Positions 1-4,905 of a DNA stretch of 5,543 nt are shown one piece after another. Each line of letters opens with the position of its first letter. Position 1 is the first letter of the stretch. The stretch is from an uncultured Oscillospiraceae bacterium (lineage in GTDB: Bacteria > Bacillota > Clostridia > Oscillospirales > Acutalibacteraceae). Both the position numbers and the translations under genes were made by a program. Where the stretch lies: NCBI GenBank assembly GCA_902492895.1, contig CABUNG010000066.1, positions 1-5,543 on the forward strand, in the 5' to 3' direction. The notes beneath the pieces are model-generated. The model saw only the letters and a program-made list of their open reading frames with translations, was not told where the DNA came from and ran no database searches.

Positions 1-400
1 CCACCTCCCTCTCGGTGTAATCAATGGGATAGACCACACCGTCGTGGGTGTAGATGCAGCCCGGGCAGTCGAACTCGGTGAGATACACCTTGCCCTCGGG
101 GGTCAGCTTGAGGATCGAAAAGGTCGAATAGGCCATATGGCGCACCTTGCACACAGGCAGGGTGTGGATGATGGTGTCGACCGTGTCCTCAAGCGAGGCG
201 CCGGCCTTCATCATGGTGGCGATGATCTTGGAGGTCAGGGTGGCCAGGATATTCGCCTTGACGCCGCTTCCCAGACCGTCCGACAGGACCACGATCACGT
301 CTTCCTCGGTCCGGACGATCTCCACTTTGTCTCCGCAGAGCTCCTCGCCCTTTTTATTGAGGCTCTTGGTGGTGACGTCGTAATACAGCCGTCCGCTCAT
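1..400 (-). CDS. SpoIIE-family (PP2C-type) serine phosphatase, N-terminal part, cut by the left edge
   Basis: About 133 residues are visible; the C-terminus lies outside the window. The product resembles the catalytic domain of SpoIIE-type PP2C phosphatases, which use two divalent metal ions to dephosphorylate Ser/Thr on partner proteins such as anti-sigma-factor antagonists. Visible signatures are an early CGDKVEIV segment (Asp24, probable metal ligand), the VVLSDGLGSG core (Asp41-Gly42, the conserved metal-binding Asp-Gly) followed by KAN, and a later YSTFSILKL strand. No N-terminal sensor or membrane domain precedes the catalytic region, so the enzyme probably takes its input from a partner. 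The ATG at 400-398 overlaps the hydrogenase stop in an ATGA, with a GAGGGG purine run just upstream inside the hydrogenase gene. That implies translational coupling and a shared signalling pathway. The family assignment is firm; the substrate is unknown. Confidence 0.88.
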   Translation of the reverse strand, partial: MSGRLYYDVTTKSLNKKGEELCGDKVEIVRTEEDVIVVLSDGLGSGVKANILATLTSKIIATMMKAGASLEDTVDTIIHTLPVCKVRHMAYSTFSILKLTPEGKVYLTEFDCPGCIYTHDGVVYPIDYTEREV

Positions 401-2112
401 GATTCCGTCCCCTCGCTGAGAATGAGGTTTTTCAGGGTGTTCAGGGTGGTTTTGGTCTCCGCCGTGGTTTCGCCGAGAAGGCTCGCGATCTCCTGGGCGG
501 CGATCATCTGCTTTTCGATGACCTTCTGCGCCATTTCAGCCGATTCAAGCCGCGCGCGGAACGCGCTCTCCTTGCGGGACTCTTCCTCGGTGATGTCCTT
601 CATCACGCAGACGACCAGATCCTGTTCGGGCACATAGACAAGGGTGGACATCACGATCAGGCCCTGCTGTTCGAGCTTCACCTTTTTATCCACAATGTTG
701 CGATGGGTTTCGAAAACCTCCTCGAAATCCGCCGGGTCCATATATTCGAACAAATCCCCCTTGAGTGCCTGCTGGCGGGACACGCCGAAGATCTTGAGCG
801 CCGGGAGGTTGATCTCCAGAATCCGCAGCTCGCGGTCCACCGCCAGAATGTAGTTGGGGGTCACGCTCAGCGTGACATTGCTCAGAGACTGGGACAGATC
901 GTTGATATAGGGCAGGCACATATACAGCTCGGCCTTTTTCTGATAAACGGCAATGGCCTTGTCCCGACAGGTGGGATAGCCGCAGGAACCGCAGTTGAGT
1001 TCCTTATCCGGCGTGGGCTTGCCGATCTCGGTCAGGATCTTCCGGATAGTTTTCTCATCCGGGATATCCGCATCCCGGGAAATCGGGGCAAAAAACTGGG
1101 TCAGATCCGGACAGGGCAGCGTTTCTCCCCGTTCGGGTTCCTTGGCATATGCCCGCACCGCGAGCTGGGCCTGATAGGCGCCCCGTCTCTCCTGCGCGAT
1201 CAGGGGACCGTTCACACAGCCGCCCTCGCAGGCGTTGAGTTCGACGAACAGGCGGCCGGGCGTTTCCTGCCGCTGCATCTCTTCCAAGAACTGCATGACG
1301 TTGTCAAGGCCGCACACACTCATAAACGTGTATCCGGCGTACCCGTCCCCATCCGGTTTCAGGCTCTGGTGGGACACATCCCGCAGGATCCCCTCCGGCA
1401 CGGGATAGATCCGGGAGTAGGGTGACTGTTCGGGCGGCGTCCCCTCGGCTTTCGCGACGGAGATCCCCTGTTCCTCCAGAATCTCATCCAGCTTGCGGAA
1501 AGAAAGCACCGCATCCGCGGACTCGGGGTGCTCGTCGATCTCCCGGATTTTGGACAGGCAGGGGCCGATGAACACCACTTTGGTATCCTCTCCCTGCCGC
1601 TGCTTGATCATCCGGCCGTGAGCCAAAGCCGGCGACACCACCGGAGCCATATACGGCACCAGCGACGGGTAATATTGAGCAATCAGGAGATTGACCGTGG
1701 GGCAGCAGGTGGTGAAGATGCAGGGCATCTCCCCCTTGTCCATGAGTTCCCGGTATTCCCGCGTCACCTCTTTGGCGCCCACAGCGGTTTCCTCCACCGC
1801 ATCGAACCCGAGCGCATAGAGCGCCCCGACCAGCCGGGCGCTGTCCTCTCCGTAAACGCCCGCGTAGGAGGGCGCCAGGCTCGCGACCACCCGGACATCC
1901 GGATCCGCCAGCATGGCCAGAACCCTGGCCGGGTCGTTATTCACGGTCTTCGCCTTCTGCGGGCAGACGTTGATGCAGTGTCCGCACAGAATGCATTGAT
2001 CCGCAATCACATCCACCCGGTCGTTTATGTAGCTGATGGATTTGACGTTACAGTATTTGAGGCATTTATAGCAATTCTTGCAGTTTGCCTTTTTGACGCT
2101 GATATATCCCAT
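397..2112 (-). CDS. Sensory-type (group C-like) [FeFe]-hydrogenase with ferredoxin, H-cluster, extra Fe-S and PAS domains
   Basis: A 571-residue soluble protein. Residues 1-55 form a two-[4Fe-4S] ferredoxin domain (Cys11/14/17/21 and Cys40/43/46/50). Residues about 60-345 are the H-cluster domain: L1 TTCCP (Cys136, Cys137), L2 IGPCLSK (Cys185, Lys188) and L3 ACEGGC (Cys295, Cys299). All four cubane ligands and the probable proton-shuttle Cys136 are present. The two methionines usual in catalytic enzymes are replaced (Gly183 before PC; Asn293 before AC), as is the residue after TSCCPx that is normally Trp. Residues 374-399 give a C-x2-C-x4-C-x16-C pattern typical of the small Fe-S domain PF04060. 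A PAS domain (about 412-508) and a charged helical, probably coiled-coil tail (about 509-560) finish the protein; there is no kinase or cyclase output domain. Family knowledge places this layout with HydS-like sensory hydrogenases rather than bulk H2 producers. It follows the ferredoxin gene by 27 bp and overlaps the phosphatase gene, its likely output. The ATG at 2112 has only a weak, distant AAAGG upstream. Confidence 0.9.
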   Translation of the reverse strand: MGYISVKKANCKNCYKCLKYCNVKSISYINDRVDVIADQCILCGHCINVCPQKAKTVNNDPARVLAMLADPDVRVVASLAPSYAGVYGEDSARLVGALYALGFDAVEETAVGAKEVTREYRELMDKGEMPCIFTTCCPTVNLLIAQYYPSLVPYMAPVVSPALAHGRMIKQRQGEDTKVVFIGPCLSKIREIDEHPESADAVLSFRKLDEILEEQGISVAKAEGTPPEQSPYSRIYPVPEGILRDVSHQSLKPDGDGYAGYTFMSVCGLDNVMQFLEEMQRQETPGRLFVELNACEGGCVNGPLIAQERRGAYQAQLAVRAYAKEPERGETLPCPDLTQFFAPISRDADIPDEKTIRKILTEIGKPTPDKELNCGSCGYPTCRDKAIAVYQKKAELYMCLPYINDLSQSLSNVTLSVTPNYILAVDRELRILEINLPALKIFGVSRQQALKGDLFEYMDPADFEEVFETHRNIVDKKVKLEQQGLIVMSTLVYVPEQDLVVCVMKDITEEESRKESAFRARLESAEMAQKVIEKQMIAAQEIASLLGETTAETKTTLNTLKNLILSEGTES

Positions 2113-2139
2113 TGCTGACCCGGCCTTTCCGCAGATTTA

Positions 2140-2424
2140 TCAGCCTTCCTGCCGCGCAACTACTTTGTCGGCAAAGAAGGTATCGACCGTATTCATTGTC
2201 AGGCTGTACACCTGGTCGTCGAATTTGACGCACACGCCCTCTTCTGCGCAATGCCCCATACAGAAGGATCCCTTGAGCTCGACCTGGCCCTCCAGACCGT
2301 TTTCTGCGATCAGTGTTTTGAGCCGGTCGATCAGCTCGCGCGAATGCTGCAGATGACAGGAACTGCCCACGCACACCATCAGATCCATACCATGAACCCC
2401 TTTCGATTTGATCGGTTTCTTCAC
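2140..2424 (-). CDS. Thioredoxin-fold [2Fe-2S] ferredoxin (NuoE C-terminal-like)
   Basis: A 94-residue protein with the four-cysteine pattern of thioredoxin-like [2Fe-2S] ferredoxins: CVGSSC (Cys18, Cys23) and FCMGHC (Cys55, Cys59), plus a further Cys65. The family is related to the C-terminal domain of NuoE/HndA/HydC and passes single electrons between soluble redox partners. As the first gene of the operon it is a plausible electron donor or acceptor for the neighbouring hydrogenase-like sensor; this is inferred from position. Start choice: the GTG at 2424-2422 has a good AGGAG seven bases upstream and gives a basic N-terminal extension (MKKPIKSK). The ATG at 2388-2386 would give an 82-residue protein beginning MDLMVCVGSSC, closer to how most relatives begin, with an AAAGGGG eight bases upstream. 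I keep the longer form, but the start is uncertain; the family is not. Confidence 0.88.
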   Translation of the reverse strand: MKKPIKSKGVHGMDLMVCVGSSCHLQHSRELIDRLKTLIAENGLEGQVELKGSFCMGHCAEEGVCVKFDDQVYSLTMNTVDTFFADKVVARQEG

Positions 2425-2471
2425 CCGATAACTCCTGTCCGGCCGTTACCGCCGTTACGGCGCGCATACCG

Positions 2472-2484
2472 GACACTTAGTGTC
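2472..2484. promoter_or_regulatory. Perfect inverted repeat GACACT-T-AGTGTC over the operon start site, candidate operator
   Basis: Two 6-bp arms flank a single base and abut the -10 box of the hydrogenase-operon promoter, so the repeat spans the predicted transcription start. A dimeric repressor bound here would block initiation. I do not recognise the sequence as a Rex, Fur, IscR or CopY/BlaI site. With only 13 bases, chance or a small leader hairpin remains possible. Confidence 0.45.
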
Positions 2485-2513
2485 AGTATACCATATTGTT
2501 ATTTTTTAGTCAA
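2485..2513 (-). promoter_or_regulatory. SigA-type promoter of the ferredoxin-hydrogenase-phosphatase operon
   Basis: Read on the minus strand, a -35 TTGACT (2513-2508) and a -10 TATACT (2490-2485) are separated by exactly 17 bases. The spacer ends in TGG, giving an extended -10 TGn. Transcription should start near 2478, leaving a leader of about 54 bases before the GTG at 2424. This is the only near-consensus promoter I see upstream of the three minus-strand genes. Confidence 0.8.
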
Positions 2514-2561
2514 TGTCGGCAGACGGATTTCCAGCAATTTTCGACAGCCTCCGCTCTCTCC

Positions 2562-2590
2562 TTGCCAAACGATCCGCCCTGCCGTATACT
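2562..2590 (+). promoter_or_regulatory. SigA-type promoter of the Cys-rich membrane peptide gene
   Basis: A -35 TTGCCA (2562-2567) and a -10 TATACT (2585-2590) are separated by 17 bases. The start should lie near 2597, giving a leader of about 40 bases before the ATG at 2636. It is divergent from the hydrogenase-operon promoter. The 48 bases between the two -35 boxes (2514-2561) show no clear palindrome that could serve as a shared operator. Confidence 0.75.
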
Positions 2591-2635
2591 ACTATGGTAA
2601 AGCCCGATATTTCATGACTCGAAAGGAGTTTCTCC

Positions 2636-2842
2636 ATGTCTCCTGTGGATATCGTGATTCTGATCCTCGCTGTCCTCTGCGTGGGCGGCGCCATAGCCTT
2701 GGCACTCTGGCGCCGGAAAAACGGCCGGTCCGGATGCGGCTGTTCGTCTGGATGCACCGGCTGTCCCCAGGCCGGACGGTGCGGGAGTAAGGACTGCCCA
2801 GACAAAGACGATAAATGTGACAAGTGTTCACAGCAAAAATGA
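2636..2842 (+). CDS. Small Cys-rich single-pass membrane peptide, FeoB-associated type
   Basis: A 68-residue peptide. Residues about 4-25 form one hydrophobic membrane span, followed by RRKNGR, which by the positive-inside rule suggests a cytoplasmic C-terminus. The tail carries eight cysteines (34, 36, 40, 43, 49, 54, 61, 64) in CGC, CxxC and CxxxxC spacings, plus one Cys (15) inside the span. This matches the FeoB-associated Cys-rich membrane protein family (PF12669-like), usually the last gene of feoAB operons and presumed to handle ferrous iron or another metal at the membrane; the family's biochemistry is poorly known. Here no feoA or feoB is visible; the gene has its own promoter and an excellent ribosome binding site (AAAGGAG at 2622-2628, seven bases before the ATG). 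No hairpin terminator follows the stop, so transcripts may run on into the repeat array. Confidence 0.8.
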   Translation: MSPVDIVILILAVLCVGGAIALALWRRKNGRSGCGCSSGCTGCPQAGRCGSKDCPDKDDKCDKCSQQK

Positions 2843-2852
2843 ACCGTATGGA

Positions 2853-2881
2853 TTGCCATCTTTTGGAAGAGGCGTTATAAT
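2853..2881 (+). promoter_or_regulatory. Strong SigA-type promoter firing into the 92-bp repeat array
   Basis: A -35 TTGCCA (2853-2858), 17-base spacer and consensus -10 TATAAT (2876-2881) lie just after the Cys-rich peptide gene. Initiation about seven bases after the -10 would fall near 2888, within two bases of the first base of repeat copy 1 (2886). I see no comparably good promoter between the array and comM, so this may also be the comM promoter. Confidence 0.68.
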
Positions 2882-2885
2882 AAAA

Positions 2886-3161
2886 CACAGCCCAAAGTAT
2901 TCTCTATTCTTTGACGTATATCGGCTGTGTTTCTGAAAACGCCTGCGGCGTTTTCCCAAAGCGGAGGTTCGACCGGGCACAGCCCAAAGTATTCTCTATT
3001 CTTTGACGTATATCGGCTGTGTTTCTGAAAACGCCTGCGGCGTTTTCCCAAAGCGGAGGTTCGACCGGGCACAGCCCAAAGTATTCTCTATTCTTTGACG
3101 TATATCGGCTGTGTTTCTGAAAACGCCCGCGGCGTTTTCCCAAAGCGGAGGTTCGACCGGG
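2886..3161. repeat. Tandem array of three 92-bp units, each with two potential hairpins
   Basis: Copies lie at 2886-2977, 2978-3069 and 3070-3161, head to tail with no spacers. Comparing them by eye, I find one difference: T in copies 1 and 2 but C in copy 3 at unit position 59 (2944, 3036, 3128). Each unit has an outer stem CACAGCC/GGCTGTG (unit positions 1-7 with 38-44), an inner CAAAG/CTTTG (8-12 with 24-28), and a second, perfect 9-bp hairpin GAAAACGCC/GGCGTTTTC with a 3-base loop (50-70). The single substitution falls in that loop. No T-run follows the hairpins, so they are not ordinary terminators. Because 92 is not a multiple of three, each copy is read in a different frame, which argues against a coding role. 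Confidence 0.95.
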
Positions 3162-3203
3162 CACAGCCCAGAATGCTCGTGCAGTCAACGTTGGCCGGCT
3201 GTG
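3162..3203. repeat. Diverged fourth copy that keeps only the outer stem
   Basis: The sequence begins CACAGCCCA like the true copies and then diverges, yet ends in GGCTGTG, so the 7-bp CACAGCC/GGCTGTG inverted repeat is kept at almost the same span (42 bases against 44 in copies 1-3). A further CACAG follows two bases later (3206-3210), making CTGTG-AC-CACAG. The stem surviving while the loop is replaced suggests that the ends matter. Confidence 0.6.
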
Positions 3204-3248
3204 ACCACAGGGTCTGCTTGTGAATACAGATGGTCTGTTGTGGATTTG

Positions 3249-3278
3249 GAACGGGATATCGCATGCGGTATCCCGTTC
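3249..3278 (+). terminator. Long palindrome before comM: weak terminator, attenuator or operator
   Basis: GAACGGGATA (3249-3258) pairs perfectly with TATCCCGTTC (3269-3278). The ten central bases contain the palindrome CGCATGCG (3260-3267), so the stem can extend through a T-G wobble. It lies 15 bases before the comM ribosome binding site and is followed by CGACTTTTATTAT, an imperfect U-tract. It could stop transcripts from the repeat array, act as an attenuator for comM, or bind a dimeric regulator as DNA. The structure is certain; the role is not. Confidence 0.5.
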
Positions 3279-3293
3279 GACTTTTATTATAAA

Positions 3294-3301
3294 GAAGGTG
3301 G
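3294..3301 (+). promoter_or_regulatory. Ribosome binding site fixing the comM start
   Basis: GAAGGTGG, one base off the GGAGG core, ends four bases before the ATG at 3306. The open frame continues upstream to an ATG at 3111, but that part is read through the repeat array. The 3306 start gives the usual family N-terminus (MFAKVKSMGLLGVDG). Confidence 0.8.
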
Positions 3302-3305
3302 CAAC

Positions 3306-4835
3306 ATGTTTGCCAAAGTCAAGAGCATGGGCCTGCTCGGGGTGGACGGCTTTATGGTGGATGTGGAGGCCGACCTTTCCCAGGGGCTGCCGGGTTTCGA
3401 CGTCGTGGGTCTGCCGGGGGCTGCAGTAAAGGAATCCCGCGACCGGGTTCGCGCCGCCATGAAAAACAGCGGTTTTGCCTATCCGGTCAGCCGCATCACC
3501 GTCAATTTAGCCCCGGCCGATATCCGGAAAGAAGGGTCTGTCTACGATCTCCCCCTTCTTCTCGCCCTGCTCAAAGCGAGCGGCCAGCTGACAGCCGACG
3601 TCAGCGGCTGTGCATTCGTGGGCGAATTGTCCCTAACCGGGGAGGTACGGGGCGTACCGGGTGTCCTTCCCATGGTGATTGCCGCGCGGGAAAACGGCAT
3701 GCAATGCGCCTTTATTCCGGCCGAAAACGCCGCCGAGGGGGCGGTAGTGGACGGGATCCGCGTCTATCCTGTCCCGACTCTTCCTGCCCTGCTTGAGCAT
3801 CTGGTGGGGCTGTCCGCCATCCCTCCCCTGCAGCCGGTGGAATTTCAGCCCGGGCAGGATCCGGGTGCTCCGGATTTCGTCGACGTCATGGGCCAGACGG
3901 CGGCCAGAAGAGCTCTCGAAATCGCCGCGGCGGGTTCCCACAACATCCTGCTGATCGGCCCCCCCGGCTCGGGAAAAAGCATGCTGGCCAAACGGCTGCC
4001 CTCCATTTTGCCGGATATGACACGACAGGAGGCCCTCGAAACCACCAAACTTCATTCGATCGCCGGTGCTCTGCCGGGCGGCGTAGGGCTTCTGAGCTCC
4101 CGCCCCTTCCGTTCGCCGCACCACAATATCTCCGCCCCCGGCCTTGCCGGAGGAGGCAGCGTTCCTCATCCGGGTGAGGTGTCCTTGGCACACAACGGCG
4201 TCCTGTTTCTCGATGAACTGCCGGAGTTCTCCCGGCAGGCGATGGAATGCCTGCGCCAGCCTTTGGAGGATCACAAGGTGACGATTTCCCGTGTGAGCGC
4301 CTCCCTGTCCTATCCCTGTTCCTTCATGCTCGTTGCGGCGATGAATCCTTGCCCGTGCGGCTATTTCGGGCACCCGACCCGTTCCTGCACCTGCTCGGCT
4401 GCTGCGGCACAGCGGTATCTCGCCCGGGTTTCCGGCCCGCTGCTCGACCGGATCGATCTGCACATCGAGGTGCCGCCGGTGGAGTTTGAGCAGCTCGCCT
4501 CGAAAACTCCTGGAGAAAGCTCGGCTTCCATCCGGCAGCGGGTCAACCGGGCCAGGGCCGTGCAGCAGGCGCGTTTTTCAGGCACCGGTCTGCTCTGCAA
4601 TTCGCAGATCCCCGCCCATCTGCTTAAAACACTCTGTCCGCTGACCGACGGTGCCCAGGCGCTGCTCAAAAACGCCTTTGAACGCATGGGCCTATCGGCC
4701 AGAGCCTACGACCGGCTGCTAAAGGTCTCCCGCACCATTGCGGATCTGGCGGGTGAAGACGTTATCGACAGCGTTCATGTTGCCGAAGCAGTCCAGTACC
4801 GCAGCCTTGACCGCAAGTATTGGGAGGCTCGGTAG
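3306..4835 (+). CDS. comM: ComM/YifB-family Mg-chelatase-like AAA+ ATPase
   Basis: A 509-residue protein, the usual family length. Residues 1 to about 165 form the N-terminal Lon-protease-like (ChlI) fold, with the typical GLPGFDVVGLPGAAVKESRDR and NLAPADIRKEGSVYDLP segments. The AAA+ core follows: Walker A GPPGSGKS (218-225), Walker B LFLDE (300-304), the zinc-binding-like AMNPCPCG with Cys349, 351, 361 and 363, and LLDRIDLH with probable arginine finger Arg382. Residues about 400-505 are the Mg-chelatase C-terminal domain. In naturally competent Gram-negative bacteria, ComM is a hexameric branch-migration helicase that helps integrate transforming DNA. In Clostridia the gene is widespread outside known competence loci and its role is less clear, so the symbol is by homology. 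No competence or recombination neighbour is visible. It is preceded by the hairpin array and palindrome and ends at a strong terminator. Confidence 0.94.
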   Translation: MFAKVKSMGLLGVDGFMVDVEADLSQGLPGFDVVGLPGAAVKESRDRVRAAMKNSGFAYPVSRITVNLAPADIRKEGSVYDLPLLLALLKASGQLTADVSGCAFVGELSLTGEVRGVPGVLPMVIAARENGMQCAFIPAENAAEGAVVDGIRVYPVPTLPALLEHLVGLSAIPPLQPVEFQPGQDPGAPDFVDVMGQTAARRALEIAAAGSHNILLIGPPGSGKSMLAKRLPSILPDMTRQEALETTKLHSIAGALPGGVGLLSSRPFRSPHHNISAPGLAGGGSVPHPGEVSLAHNGVLFLDELPEFSRQAMECLRQPLEDHKVTISRVSASLSYPCSFMLVAAMNPCPCGYFGHPTRSCTCSAAAAQRYLARVSGPLLDRIDLHIEVPPVEFEQLASKTPGESSASIRQRVNRARAVQQARFSGTGLLCNSQIPAHLLKTLCPLTDGAQALLKNAFERMGLSARAYDRLLKVSRTIADLAGEDVIDSVHVAEAVQYRSLDRKYWEAR

Positions 4836-4858
4836 AACAATCTGCACTTTCCATATAG

Positions 4859-4894
4859 AAATCCGCCCCCTCTCAAGTGAGAGGGGGCGGATTT
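4859..4894. terminator. Bidirectional intrinsic terminator between comM and the uracil permease gene
   Basis: A perfect 16-bp stem (4859-4874 with 4879-4894) closes a 4-base loop, with a very GC-rich centre. Its ends are AAAT on the left and ATTTT on the right, so either strand yields a strong hairpin ending in Us. It lies 23 bases after the comM stop and 11 bases beyond the stop of the converging permease gene, the right place to end both transcripts. Confidence 0.92.
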
Positions 4895-4905
4895 TGATGT
4901 GCGGA

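Larger units (their letters stand above)
2888..3305 (+). ncRNA. Candidate structured RNA or long comM leader covering the repeat array
   Basis: The interval between the predicted start of the 2853-2881 promoter and the comM ATG is about 418 bases. It contains the three-copy hairpin array, the diverged fourth hairpin and the long palindrome before comM, with no credible coding frame. It could be a discrete RNA ending at the 3249-3278 hairpin, whose following bases (CGACTTTTATT) are moderately U-rich, or an untranslated comM leader. It does not resemble a riboswitch class I recognise. The evidence is promoter placement and structure only. Confidence 0.35.

Noticed and set aside
703..1425. 240-residue open frame antisense to the hydrogenase gene
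   Set aside because: The opposite strand encodes conserved H-cluster and Fe-S motifs; this frame shows no domain and is a shadow.
2443..2458. Short direct repeat of CCGTTAC in the ferredoxin leader
   Set aside because: Two 7-base copies nine bases apart in GC-rich DNA are too short to distinguish from chance.
2935..2955. Intrinsic terminator at the 9-bp hairpin of each repeat
   Set aside because: The stem is strong but no U-run follows it on either strand.
3049..3070. tRNA T-arm-like GGTTCGACC in each repeat
   Set aside because: The flanking bases do not form the 5-bp T stem and no acceptor, D or anticodon arms are present.
2886..3161. CRISPR array
   Set aside because: The 92-bp units are directly abutting and near-identical throughout, with no unique spacers and no cas genes nearby.
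2875..3188. Minus-strand reading frames through the repeats encoding repetitive Arg-rich peptides
   Set aside because: They are read through the 92-bp repeat, change frame with every copy and lack ribosome binding sites; they are products of the repeat, not genes.
3111..3305. 65-residue N-terminal extension of ComM
   Set aside because: It would be translated from repeat and palindrome sequence; the ATG at 3306 has a ribosome binding site and gives the normal family length and N-terminus.
3633..4463. 276-residue open frame antisense to comM
   Set aside because: It lies wholly inside a well-supported AAA+ gene, has no recognisable domain and reflects the high GC third positions of comM.
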